Below are positions 23,022 to 34,747 of a stretch of 64,000 bases of DNA, piece by piece (position 1 is the first letter of the stretch; each line of letters starts with the position of its first letter). The notes under the pieces were generated by a model. It saw only the letters and a program-made list of their open reading frames with translations, was not told the DNA's origin and did not search any database. The stretch is taken from contig MCFE01000004.1 of NCBI GenBank assembly GCA_002104905.1, positions 124,001 through 188,000 on the forward strand, given 5' to 3'. Position numbers and translations under genes: made by a program. This DNA comes from Basidiobolus meristosporus CBS 931.73. Lineage: Eukaryota; Basidiobolomycota; Basidiobolomycetes; Basidiobolales; Basidiobolaceae.

Positions 23022-24599
23022 AGACTTGTTCAATAGTATTGTGCCAGGGCGTGTGGCATAATCTGTGGTCTTTAAGAACAATCAGGCGCAATATTGTTAC
23101 AACCAGTAGGCAGGATTGCTCTTGGACAATTTTGCACCATGCGGGAAAATCTTGCACACTATGGCACAATCTGACACAATGAGGTTGGCACAAATGATTG
23201 CGCCCACTTGTAATGTTTAAATCATGTGCGCAATTGGATACTGCTATTTTATATACTAATGTGATTGTTAAATTTTTCATATATTATGCATTATGCATCT
23301 TGGATTGCATTGACATGGATCAAATCACATCAATTGCAGATTTCCTATTTGATTATAGACTTGTGAGTAGAACATCAATAAAAACACCCAGTCATTGTTT
23401 GAGGATGATTTTTGCAACATAATGATGGGATACATGGCAATTGATGGAGATTCAATCATAATGCATGGAAAATCAGATACATAAAGTTGATTGCGCCAAG
23501 TCATATCAAATCATCTCAGCCCAATCTTTTCCAATTTTAATATGACTTACTCCTCTGAATGGTCTTTTCTCATCAATCCCATCACTACCACTGGATTTCC
23601 TTTTGACACACTAGAGGAGATCTATACCAAGTACTGTGGTCCATCTACCCCAATCTGCACATGGAGATCCCTTGTTAAGCTACTTGGCTATTACAAGATC
23701 TATTGCCCTACAAGGTTTCATCCAACCATCCATGGCAACAGAAGTCCTAGAAGCTTTCATTCTCAGCTGACAGCAATGGAGAACCACCTTGCTGAGGGTA
23801 TGAATGACTTTGAGCAAGCTTGGAGTACTAGGTTTAGAAGCTCCAATAGACTTCCATATCCTAGAGTGTTCAGCAACAGGTTCCATTTTGGGAGTATTTT
23901 GGATACCTACCCATTCAAGATTAATAGGCCTTCTAGAGGGCAGAGGCACTTTTATGCTGGCAAGTACAAGGCACACTGTGTGAAGTTTTGAGCACTGTCT
24001 GACACTGAGGGGAACATCTTCTGGTTTAGTGAGCCATTTGCTGGAAGTAGGCATGACAAAGCACTCTGGGTAGAGAATCATCCAGAATTCAGTATAGGGG
24101 AGAAATGTATGGCAGACTTAGCTTATATAGGAGAGGATTGACAGAGATTAAGATGTATTACAGCTTATAGGAAGCCAAGGAATGGTGTGCCTAGCAGGAA
24201 GCAGAAGCCCTACAATGAGATATTGAATCATTTCACAGTGAGGGTAGAGCATACATTTTGATATCTGAAGAGGTTCAGTATATTGGCAGGTAAATACAGA
24301 GGAAAGTCATATATAGGAGAAAGCAGCAGAATAGGTAAAATTGTTAAGATACTTATCAAGGCACAGTATATTCATACAAGAAGACTTTCTCTGAGAGAAA
24401 TGTGTCTGGAGCATTATGAAGAGTAAATAAAGCAAGGAAAGCGCTACTCTGAGCAACATAAGTAAGATCAAGTAAAATTGCCAGTAACTATAACCTACCA
24501 CTGGCATGATAGTAGAAATTATAGTGCCAGATGGTGTCAGATTGATCTGGCACTATAAGCAGGCTGGCACTATGTGGCACTATCCAACAGAACAAGTCA
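23022..24599 (+). mobile_element. PIF/Harbinger (ISL2EU-like) DNA transposon
   Basis: This 1578-bp element lies between AAT duplications (23019-23021 and 24600-24602). The empty site in G1 (GGCCAATCTGATT) confirms the insertion. Terminal inverted repeats are AGACTTGTTCAATAGTATTG on the left and a right end of GGCACTATCCAACAGAACAAGTCA. It contains a decayed DDE transposase. Its ends match the foldback elements FB-A, FB-B and FB-C, so it is the likely autonomous partner type. Confidence 0.85.
23320..24426 (+). pseudogene. Harbinger-type DDE transposase, inactivated
   Basis: The longest intact stretch is 23491-23991. The same frame continues past TGA 23989 and further stops near 24139 and 24257 to a TAA near 24424. 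Family motifs are visible in order: LDTYPFKINRP (first Asp region), FYAGKYKAHCVKF, GSRHDKALW, MADLAYIGED (second Asp region), and RVEHTF-YLKRFSILAGKYRG (Glu region). The order and spacing match DDE_4 endonucleases of IS5/Harbinger transposons, which cut and rejoin DNA at terminal inverted repeats. Premature stops mean no active enzyme from this copy. The N-terminal start is uncertain. Confidence 0.8.
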
Positions 24600-24988
24600 A
24601 ATATGATTTATGCACCAAGTTGAGTTGTACAACTTGTTCTAGTCTTGATAAGGCATCAGCAACCATTTTTTTCCAAGTGCAGTAGGCAGTCTGTAGGTCA
24701 AATTACGGAATGTATTCACTCCATCTTGTCATACTTCTGGATAGTACCTTCTGACCAAATATATACCTGAGTGAGCCATGATCAGTCAACAGTGTGTACT
24801 AGACTCCTTCAATGTAACATCTCAAGGTCTTCAAGCAGTGTATTATGGCAAGCATCTCCTTCTTATGCACTGGATTGCTTTGCTCTGCTGAGTTCAGTTT
24901 CTTTGACTCAAAAGCAACCTGGTAGTCCTTTCCCTCATGTTCTTAGCTCAGTTCTCCACTAATTGCATAGTCTGAGGCATCTGTGCGC
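24600..24988 (-). pseudogene. G3 RNase H to integrase linker
   Basis: On the minus strand it matches G1 7640-8010: the RNase H segment with a KKLNSAEQ-type peptide, the catalytic-domain end and the PGKNNTVADALSRLD-type segment. Stops are present. Confidence 0.75.
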
Positions 24989-26059
24989 TGTGGTGGTGTA
25001 TAGGTCCAGGGGAGAGATACGTCCAACACTTCTCAAGTGTTTTGTGTGTGGGGTGTTCACTGGGTGCAATAACCTCTGGCAAAAGCTTGCTAGGAATACT
25101 TAGGTTCTGTCTCTAATCTAATGTGAAGGGGAATAAAGCCACAAGCTTGTCAAGGGAAAACTATTGAGCTACAATCCCCAACTTAGTTGGCGTCTTAACA
25201 AAAGTATGTGCTGGGTTCAGCGTCCTTTGAGATGACAATGTACTAAAGCTTCCAAAGTCAAAACAACTGTAAACTCCACCAGCAGGGACTTGATAAGAAT
25301 GCAGCTGTGGTCAATAGTTTTAAAGACAGAAAAGTATCTTTGCCTGTACAAGAACAAACTTGGGAAAGAATGAAATAGAATAAAAGATACCTACTCTGAG
25401 TATTCCTCACAAGTAGTGCCTCCAAGGTCAGTTGGCTGTCAGCGCGGTTTCCTGGGAGTGTCTTGTGGTCTGGGGTTGGAAGTTCAGGTAGCAGCAGGTA
25501 GCAGTGATCACACTAATCAACAAGTCGGTATATTGATAAAAAGGATGATGATTTATTGTTGAGGGATAGCCTCCCTTATATACTTTTCTCACTGGCTAAG
25601 TGATTACTAATCATGGTGTTCCAGAAGGTTCCGGAGATCAATAGAAATCTTAATGACATCAGAATGACCTAAGAATGTTCTAAGTAGGTGCCGGAAGGTT
25701 CTAAGAGGCACAGCACATCCAACCAATCAGGAATCAGTAGTCTGAAACCTGTGTAACATGGGGATACCATATATGGTATGGAAATGATAGGGATGGTGAC
25801 ACGGGCTGATTATGTGTCACAGGTACTGGCGCAGGTACTTGCCTAATATAGAAGTACTTATAGCTAGTAATCTTACATAAAGTGAGGGGTAACTTATGCA
25901 ATAAGGTAAGCAGGTGCAATAGTCAACCAGCTTATGGGATAGTACTGATTGGGTAAGACAAATGGGATAAAACTAAAATAAGTGTAGTAGAGATATAGGG
26001 AAGTAGAAAATAAGGGAATGAGCAAATCTGTCAGTGGGTGTCACTGTCACCCCACTACA
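24989..26059 (-). mobile_element. Solo LTR L3 (1071-bp family)
   Basis: It runs TGTGGTGGTG to CCCACTACA and is exactly 1071 bp, the same as L1 and L2 in reverse complement. It is flanked by GCGC (24985-24988) and GCAC (26060-26063). The G1 target reads TGTGCACAG, so the left copy has one mutation. A perfect heat-shock core, TTCCAGAAGGTTC, is at 25619-25631, and TATATAC-type TATA sequence is near 25578. No internal region is present. Confidence 0.88.
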
Positions 26060-27562
26060 GCACAGAGTAAACTCTTTTCTGAAGTCTGGCATTCTTAAGC
26101 TTGGCAGCTTAGCAAGCTCATTCTTGAGCCTCTGAAAGGCAGTCACACAGACTATGTCCCACTTCATGGTGTTGTCTTTCATGGGGATATCAGTTAATGT
26201 GGCTGCAATACTTGCAAAGGACTTGACAAATCTCCTATAATAGGAGACCATTGCAAGGAATGATCTGGGCTCTGATATGCTTTGGGGCTGCTTCACATTC
26301 TTAATGACTTTAAACTTATTGGGGCCTAAGATTACTCTTGTACTAGTCATTATGTGTCCCAGGTATTCAACATGTCCCTTCAAAAACTTACACTTTGCTA
26401 GCTTGCCATTAACTAAGTGCTAGTAATGTCCATATCCGGTCCTGAATGCTGCATTACAGATGCATTCTGGTCTCATCCTAATCAGGTTGCATCCTGACAT
26501 AGGTTCAATTTTGCTGAATATGGTGGCTCCATTGAGTTGGTCAAGAAGCTCATCAATCCAGGGTATGGGGTACTTATTCTTCACAACAACTGAGTTGATG
26601 GCTCTGTAGCCAATGCACATCCTAAGTGCTCCATCCTTCTTTTTCTCAAAAGGAATGGGTGCTCCCCAAAGTGACTTGCTGGGTCCAATATATCCTTGCT
26701 TGAATAACTGATCTATTGTCTCTTGCAGATGGCTATTAAAGCAAGGTCTGTTCTTCTTACATTCTTCTGGTGTGGGATTCTTCTGCATAACATCTATTTC
26801 CATTGACACTGCATCTTATTGTCTTCTTTTGTAGTGACTGTAGCCTCTCTGATTGGCCGTTGTGGGCTTCCTAACTTCAAACATATCTGAGTCATAGTCA
26901 ATGACAATCTTGATAGCTTCTTCAATAGTCTGAGATCTCCAATAATAACTTCCTTACAAGTACTTTCCTTCAACTCATCGGTAAAGTATTCAACTTGATC
27001 CAAGGGGTCCATTTGTTGAATTTGTCAAAGTTGATATCTATACTCATAGATGTATTGTTGAACCATTCCTTTTTGTCTTAATATCTTTAGCTTCCTTCTC
27101 AGTAGTGTCTGCCGGTGTGGGGGTTCAAAAGCCTCCTGAATTTCCAACACAAACATATCCCAGGTAGAGATTATAGAGCATCCCATCATGGTGGCTGACC
27201 TGATCTTGTTGTGGTACCACTGCAAAGCTGCATCTGCTGAGTAAGAAGCTGCATAATGCAACTTGCTTTCTGGAGCAATTCTCTTAGCCATGAAAGCTTC
27301 CTCAATGTGGAAGAGCCAAGTTACCAGGTTTTAATTGACTCTACCATAGTGCCAGTTGACCTTTGCACCAAAGTTGCACTTGACAAGGATTTGCTGGTTC
27401 TGCACCGTGGTAGTCATTCCTTGTTGCTGCTGGCTAAGGATCTGCTGTAACTGCCGCTGTTGGGCCAGGATTTGCTGCATAGCATTTTTCCATTCTTGTT
27501 TTTCAGGCATCTTAAGGGGGAATTCTTCTTTCTTCAGGGGAGGATATTTCTGATTATTGCGG
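26060..27562 (-). pseudogene. G3 gag and reverse transcriptase remains
   Basis: Read leftward from 27562: a glutamine-rich N-terminus (QEWKNAMQQ), the capsid domain (LQWYHNKI, WDMFVLEIQEAF), and a decayed knuckle. The knuckle is fused directly to RT (ETIDQLFKQGYI near 26710-26740), so the protease region is deleted. A second deletion near 26400-26420 removes the segment that would carry YLDD. RNase H begins near 26080. Confidence 0.85.
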
Positions 27563-29708
27563 TGTAGTGGGGTGACAGTTACACCCACTGACAGATGTGC
27601 TCATTCCCTTATTTTCTACTTCCCTTTATCTCTACTACACTTATTTTAGTTTTATCCCATTTGTCTTACCCAATCAGTACTATCCCATAAGCCGGTTGAC
27701 TATCACACCTGCTTACTTTATTGCATAAGTTACCCCTCACTTTATGTAAGATTACTAGCCATAAGTACTTCTATATTAGGCAAGTACCTGCGCCAGTACC
27801 CGTGACACATGATCAACCTGTGTCACCATCCCTACCATTTCCATACAATATATGGTATCCCCATGTTACACAGGTTTCAGAATACTGATTCCTGATTGGT
27901 TGGATGTGCTGTGCCTCTTAGAACCTTCTGGCACCTACTTAGAACATTCTTAGGTCATTCTGATGTCATTAAGATTTCTATTGGTATCCGGAACCTTCTG
28001 GAACACCATGATTAGTAATCACTTAGTCAGTAAGAAAAGTATATAAGGGAGGCTATCCCTCAACAATAAATCATCATCCCTTTTATCAATAAACCAACTT
28101 GTTGATTAGTGTGATCACTGCTACCTGCTGCTACCTGAACTTCCAACCCTAGACCACAGGACACTCCCAGGAAACCGCTGTAGTGGGGTGACAGTGACAC
28201 CCACTGACAGATGTGCTCATTCCCTTATTTTCTACTTCCCTATATCCCTACTACACTCATTTTAGTTTTATCCCATATGTCTTACCCAATCAGTACTATC
28301 CCATAAGCCGGTTGACCATCACATCTGCTTACCTTATAGCATAAGTTACCCCTCACTTTATGTAAGATTACTAGTTACAAGTGCTTCTATATTAGGCAAG
28401 TACCCGCGCCAGTACCCGTGACACATGATCAACCCATGTCACCATCCCTACCATTTCCATACCATATATGGTATCCCCATGTTACACAGGTTTCAGAATA
28501 CTGATTCCTGATTGGTTGGATGTGCTGTGCCTCTTAGAACCTTCCGGCACCTACTTAGAACATTCTTAGGTCATTCTGATGTCATTAAGATTTCTATTGA
28601 TCTCCGGAACCTTCTGGAACACCATGATTAGTAATCACTTAGCCAGTGAGAAAAGTATATAAGGGAGGCTATCCCTCAACAATAAATCATCATCCCTTTT
28701 ATCAATATACCGACTTGTTGATTAGTGTGATCACCGCTACCTGCTGCTACCTGAACTTCCAACCCCAGACCACAGGACACTCCCAGGAAACCGCGCTGAC
28801 AGCCAACTGACCTTGGAGGCACTACTTGTGAGGAATACTCAGAGTAGGTATCTTTTATTATATTTGATTCTTTCCCAAGTTTTTTCTTGTACAGGCAAAG
28901 ATACTTTTCTGTCTTTGTAACTATTGACCACAGCTGCATTCTTATCAAGTCCCTGCTGGTGGAGTTTACAGTTGTTTTGACTTTGGAAGCTTTAGTACAT
29001 TGTCATCTCAAAAGACGCTGAACCCAGCACATACTTTTGTTAAGACGCCAACTAAGTTGGGGATTGTAGCTCAATAGTTTTCCCTTGACAAGCTTGTGGC
29101 TTTATTCCCCTTCACATTAGATTAGAGACAGAACCCAAGTATTCCTAGCAAGCTTTTGCCAGAGGTTATTGCACTCAGTGAACACCCCACACACAAAACA
29201 CTTGAGAAGTGTTGGACGTATCTCTCCCTTGGACCTATACACCACCACACCGCGCTGACAGCCAACTGACCTTGGAGGCACTACTTGTGAGGAATACTCA
29301 GAGTAGGTATCTTTTATTCTATTTCATTCTTTCCCAAGTTTGTTCTTGTACAGGCAAAGATACTTTTCTGTCTTTGTAACTATTGACCACAGCTGCATTC
29401 TTATCAAGTCCCTGCTGGTGGAGTTTACAGTTGTTTTGACTTTGGAAGCTTTAGTACATTGTCATCTCAAAGGACGCCGAACCCAGCACATACTTTTGTT
29501 AAGACGCCAACTAAGTTGGGGATTGTAGCTCAATAGTTTTCCCTTGACAAGCTTGTGGCTTTATTCCCCTTCACATTAGATTAGAGACAGAACCTAAGTA
29601 TTCCTAGCAAGCTTTTGCCAGAGGTTATCGCACCCAGTGAACACCCCACACACAAAACACTTGAGAAGTGTTGGACGTTTCTCTCCCATGGACCTATACA
29701 CCACCACA
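27563..29708 (+). mobile_element. Solo LTR L1 (1071-bp family), interrupted by L2
   Basis: It starts TGTAGTGGGGTGACAG and ends ACACCACCACA, with a perfect GCGG duplication (27559-27562 and 29709-29712). The two pieces (27563-28178 and 29254-29708) add up to exactly 1071 bp. The heat-shock core GAACCTTCTGGAA is at 27991-28003, and TATATAA at 28040-28046. Confidence 0.9.
28179..29249 (+). mobile_element. Solo LTR L2 (1071 bp) nested in L1
   Basis: This full 1071-bp copy has a perfect CCGC duplication (28175-28178 and 29250-29253). The heat-shock core GAACCTTCTGGAA is at 28607-28619, followed by TATATAAG at 28656-28663. By eye it is very similar to L1 and L3, so the insertions are recent. Confidence 0.92.
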
Positions 29709-29724
29709 GCGGCTACCAATGTTA

Positions 29725-30094
29725 TGTTGTAACTTAAGAAGGGATTTAGATATAAGGAACTTATCAATATATAGTTATAATAGTTCAACTGGTGTTTATT
29801 CATAAAGAGGATCAGTATTTATACCTTTGTAGTAGTAATACAGCTGTAACACTATGTCATGAGGGTCTCTTAACACTTAGGAGCATCCTGTAATAGCTTC
29901 AGAGTTAGTACCTAGTTATTGGTAAAAAGTGTTAATTTGATCTTCATTACAGCAGAATAATTATAGGATTGTAGGTGTGAAGAAACTGGCAAAGTTGGGA
30001 CTGCAAATAAGTCCTATAGTGACCAAGAATAGTCTAGAATTGTTAAGTAAGCTTTTATCTGCTGAATGATACCAAATAGTCCAATATTTTGAAA
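29725..30094 (-). repeat. 3' LTR of C3
   Basis: About 370 bp. On the plus strand it reads TGTTGTAACTTAAG to CCAATATTTTGAAA, and the last bases are mutated from the expected ACA. The reverse-complement polypurine tract CTCCCCCTCAAC follows. Confidence 0.85.
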
Positions 30095-33000
30095 CTCCCC
30101 CTCAACTAAATTATTTCTTAATCCTAACTCCGCTCTGAGATTCTCAAATTGTGGTCTAGCTAGTGGTTTTGTCAATGGACTTGTTCTATTGGATAGTGCC
30201 ACATTGAGCCATGGGTGCCAAATGATGCCATAGTGTGCCAGGGAGGCCAAGTGAACTTATACTTGGCCACAGAGTGTAAAACATAGCTCCGCATCTTCAT
30301 GCAAAGCAGCCCCTGTGTTTCACCTATTGTGTTGGAGAAAATCCATTTTTTGACCTTGTTTTCTGGATCAATGTTGTGCAGGGTGTGTGAGAGCACAGAA
30401 GGACTGAAGACATGCATCTAGTACTTAATACCCATGGCACTCTGAATCTAGCTCCTGTGGCCTGTATCATGTCACAAAAATGAATGGCACTATCTTGGTC
30501 CACTGGTACTATCTGGCATCATAAGTGCTTTGTATAGGTCTTACTTTTTGGCTAACATCTAAATATAGTGCCTGATAGTACCAGTGGACCAAGATAGTGC
30601 CATTCATTTATGTGACATGATTCAAGCCGCAGGAGCTAGATTCATAATGTCATGGGTATTGAGTACCAGATGCATGTCTTCCATCTGCTTGTGCTCTAAC
30701 ACATCCTGTACAACATTGATCCAAGAAAAAAGGTCAAAAAATGGATTTTCTCCAACACAATGGGTGAAACACAGGGGCTGCTTTGCATGAAGATGCGGAG
30801 CTATGTCTCACACTCTGTGGCCAGGTAGAGGCTCATTTGGCCTCTCTGGCACACTATGGCATCATTTGGCACTCATGGCTCAATGTGGCACTATCCAATG
30901 GAACAAGTCTAATATATCTGCCACCATTTTGTCAGATAGACAGTAAACTAACTCTACTAAGGTATTTTCTACAGCTTCCCTCACAAAGTGATGTAGTATA
31001 TCTATGTGCTTAGTTCTGGCATGATTAGTAGGATTCCTAGCTGATGAAATACAACTTTGATTATCTTGGTAAATACATGTTTGTTCATCTGAATTAAAGC
31101 CCAAGTCTTTGAATAATTTCTGTTGCCATATTGCCTCCTTAGTTGCTTGGCAAGCAGCTTTATATTTAGCTTCAGTTGTAGATAGGGCCATAGTTGGTTG
31201 TTTCTTGTAATTCCAAGTACTATCTGCACCAGCATAAAGAAATAAATACCCAGTGGTAGAGCATCTGTCAATCAGATCTCTACCCCAATCTGAATCACTG
31301 TAACCATCAAACTTTTGCCTATTAGCTGCTCCAGAGTATTCCAGTACCATATTTATGGTACCTTGTAGATATCTGAAAATCCACTTAGCTACTCTAATTT
31401 GCTCTGATCTATAATTCTGCATGAGTTGAATAACTGTTCCAATTGCCACTGCAATAGCAGGACATGCTGACACCATTGAGTACATAAGGTCACCCATTAT
31501 TGATTGATAGGGAAAGTTTTGGTCCATATTTGAGCCGTTTTCATCTAAAATTGGCTGAGATTTGCTCAATTTAGATTATTGTCCATAGGGATAGCTGCAG
31601 GCTTGCAATTTTCCATTTTGAAGGGTCTAAAATTGTCCCTGATGTACTTAGACTGATTCAGCATAATTTCTGCTTAGGTATGTCAAAATTCACTTTAATT
31701 CCATGGAACTAGCCCAATTTTGCAAGATCTTTCATCTCAGACTTGCTGATGAGATCTGATTGTGTCTGTTTAAGTGGCTCCTAGTCACTTGTAGTTATTA
31801 TTAGGTTGATCACTCCCTTCTTGAGCTGTTTCACCTTTATACTCTGATCTGCAGTGCTACATATGAGCCCAGTCTCCTCAAGATTTGTGTCAATATTGTT
31901 ATACCATGCTCTAGGTGCCTGCTTAAGCCCATACAACAATTTTCTAAGTCTGCACACCTTATGGGGGCCTTTTGGACTGGTAAACCCTCTGGTTGCTCCA
32001 TATATATAGTTACTTGCAAATCCCCATTAAGAGAAGCTGTTTTGATGTCTATTTGGTGTAGATCTAGACTGTGCTCAGCTGCCAGGGCTAGAACTGTACT
32101 AATGGAGTTAAACATGGCAACCAGAGCAAATGTTTCTTTAAAGTCTAGTCCCTGGATCTGAGAATAGTCTTTAGCCGCCAATCTAGCCTTGTACTTATCA
32201 ACAGTACCATTTGAGGTTATCTTGATTTTGTAGACCCATATACATCTATTGGCTTTCTCCCATTTGGTAAATCTACAAGTCTCCATGTTTTTGCTTTGAT
32301 CAGTGATTGGTACTCCTCCTGCATGGCTTGTTGCCACATAGTAGCTTCTGGACTTTGTATTGCCTGTTCCAGATTTGGAGGTTTGGCACATGACACAAGA
32401 TTAGCTTCTTCATGGTGATTACATATCTACCACCAGGTCCAAGGGGCATTTCTTATTCTAGTAGATCTCCTAACAGGAATAATCTGCTCTGATCTGGAAC
32501 TGGTAGAGTTATCTTCTGTATCTGGCTGAATCTGGTGCATATCTTCTTCATAAGTGTTGATTGCATCATCAGCTAGCTGGCCAATGATTTCTGTGGCTTT
32601 CTGATATGAATTCTCCTCAAATACAATCTCCCTGCTCTTGATCAGCTGCTGCATTCTGCCATCATATACTCTATATCCTTTAGTATCATCACAATACCCA
32701 AGAAAGATCGCCTTTTTACTCTTTGGCTTCAGCTTTGAGCATTTTTTGACAGGGATGTAATAAAGACACCACTTCCAAAGATCCTGAGGTGATGGAGATC
32801 TGGGTTTTTGTATGTGTATGGTTCAAAGGGTGTAGAATCATGTATTGCTGTTGATGGGCATCTATGCTTGATATATATCACAGTAGCAGCAGAATCAGCC
32901 CAGAACCTGTAGTCTATTCCCTTATCATGTAGCATAGATCTTCCCTCCTCTACTGCTGTTCTACTTGCACATTCTGCTACTGTATTTTGCTGCAGAGTAT

Positions 33001-34711
33001 GTGGAACAGTGGTCTGTTTAAGTATACCAGTATATGAGAACTTTATTGCAAACTCCTTTGAGCAGTATCCCCCCATTGTCACTTTGAAGTATCTTCAATT
33101 TACATCCAGTTTGTGCTTCTGCCATGTTCTTGAAGTGGTTAAACATCTCTAAAGCCTCATTCTTTGTTTTGAGGAAGTATACTCCTGTATATCTTGTCTT
33201 GTCATCAATAAACCTCATAAAGTATCTCTTGGCTCCAAAGGACAGTGTTCTCATGGGCCCACATATGTCTGAGTGTACAAAAGTCAATATTTTGGTGGTG
33301 TTGATGCCTCCTGAGCTCCTGAAGCAATGCCTAGCTTGTTTGCCAGATGAACATCCCTTACAGACTCTCAATATGATTGAAATTGAGTAACTTGAGCCCA
33401 AAACAAGCTGTTTTATCACCAATTGGCACATTCCTACTCCCCAATGTGTCCTAGCCTTGTATGTCATATCTTCCAGTTAGTTTCATCAGTTTCAGCAATG
33501 TTGGCATACTGAGGTACAGTGAACTTGCATTGTAACTTGTATACATTGCCATCTCAGATTCCCAAAGCTAATTTTTGTCCATTTTCACTTAATATTGAAC
33601 AGTTTAGCTTAGTAAAAGCAAATTTCTGTCCCTTAGCAGCTCCTTTACTGACTGAGAGTAGGTTCTTAGATATTCCAGCTTAGTACAGTATGTCAGTCAC
33701 TTTTGTTGCTGTAGCCCTTGAGATATCACTCATATTTAGTAGTATAGACCCACTGGTGGTAGCTTCCAGTGCAGAGTTGTCTCCCAGATGAACCTTTCTT
33801 ATGGGAATAGTCTTTAAGTTGCTGAACTACTCCTGTATACCACAAATATGCTGTGATGCTCCATAGTCAATATGCCAATGATTACTTTGGTTACTTGCAC
33901 TCTCTTGTACAGTTACAAATAACTGTTCATCAGTAGTTATATGGTTTGCCTGCTCCAGTTATGGTTTTTTGTCTACTTGCTACTTCTTGCATTCTCTTGC
34001 CCAGTGTCCTGGCTTCTTACAGTAGTTTCAGCAACCAGGTTTTCTTTGGTTTTGTTGCTTCCCCTACTTTTCTGTGTGCCTTTCAGAGCAGAATAAAGCA
34101 TTGTCTTCAATCTTTTCTGCTTGGTCGTTACATCTGAGTTCTTCATGGAGAAGTCTTCCATTGACATAGTCTAAAGTCAAATTGTCTTCTCTGCTTTCAA
34201 AAGAAAGTATGTGCAGTTTATACTTGTCTGGTAGGCTGCAAAGCAGGCAGAGTATCTTTTCTTCCTCATCTATACCAGCATGGATACTGTGAAGTTCTTC
34301 TTCAAGTGTCTCCATTCTGGTAATGAGTTGAAGCATGTCATCATCTGGCTTTTTCCTCATATGGAAGAACTTTTGTTTTAAATAAAGCTTGCTTGATACT
34401 GACTTTGCTCTAAAGATCTTCCCTAAGGATATCATGCTGCTTTGACAGTGTCTGAAGCATGGATTTGTTCAATGAAGGAATCTTGCACATTGATACATAT
34501 AGCATAAAGGCTGTCTCTCCTTCTCTGGAAATTTCTCCACTTCTTCTGCTGTTCCTTGGGGCTCAACTTCTTTTCCTGTTACTATATTCCAGAGCTTTCT
34601 TTCCTCAAGGCGGATCTGCTTCTTGATTGTTGAAGGTCTGTAATTCTTCCCATCCAGCCTCTCCTTTACAGGGAAGATACTTGTATTGTTCTGTTTGCTG
34701 GTAGAAGTCAT
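30095..34711 (-). pseudogene. C3 gag-pol remains with the same RT deletion as C2
   Basis: Read leftward: gag from about 34711, zinc knuckle near 34000-34040 (decayed), protease and GAG-pre-integrase near 33400-33900, integrase 33467-32730, reverse transcriptase 32390-31700, RNase H 31569-30950 and 30176-30115. At 31807/31808 the sequence GTGATC joins AACCTAATAATAACTACAAG exactly as in C2 at 14262, so the YVD of the catalytic YVDD box is missing. The nonsense TAG shortly downstream (AGTGACTAGGAGCC) is also shared with C2. Numerous private stops and frameshifts are present. Confidence 0.88.
30177..30910. mobile_element. Foldback element FB-C (734 bp) inserted in C3
   Basis: It is flanked by AAT (30174-30176 and 30911-30913). 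The empty site from C2 (reverse complement GTCAATATGTCTGCC) confirms the insertion. The left arm (30177 to about 30518) and right arm (about 30572 to 30910) are inverted copies, near 88% alike by eye, around a spacer of some 50-75 bp. Termini are GGACTTGTTCTATTGGATAG and its counterpart. No coding capacity. Confidence 0.9.
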
Positions 34712-34735
34712 CTTTAGAATAGGTTAAAGCAATCA

Positions 34736-34747
34736 GGGCCCATAACC
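34736..34747 (-). other. C3 primer-binding site
   Basis: The minus strand reads GGTTATGGGCCC after the LTR. This is the same anticodon-arm site of initiator tRNA-Met as in C2, with one base changed. Confidence 0.7.

Noticed and set aside
27563-29708. Tandem array of direct repeats or a CRISPR-like structure
   Set aside because: The repeated blocks resolve exactly into one 1071-bp solo LTR nested in another, with perfect TSDs.
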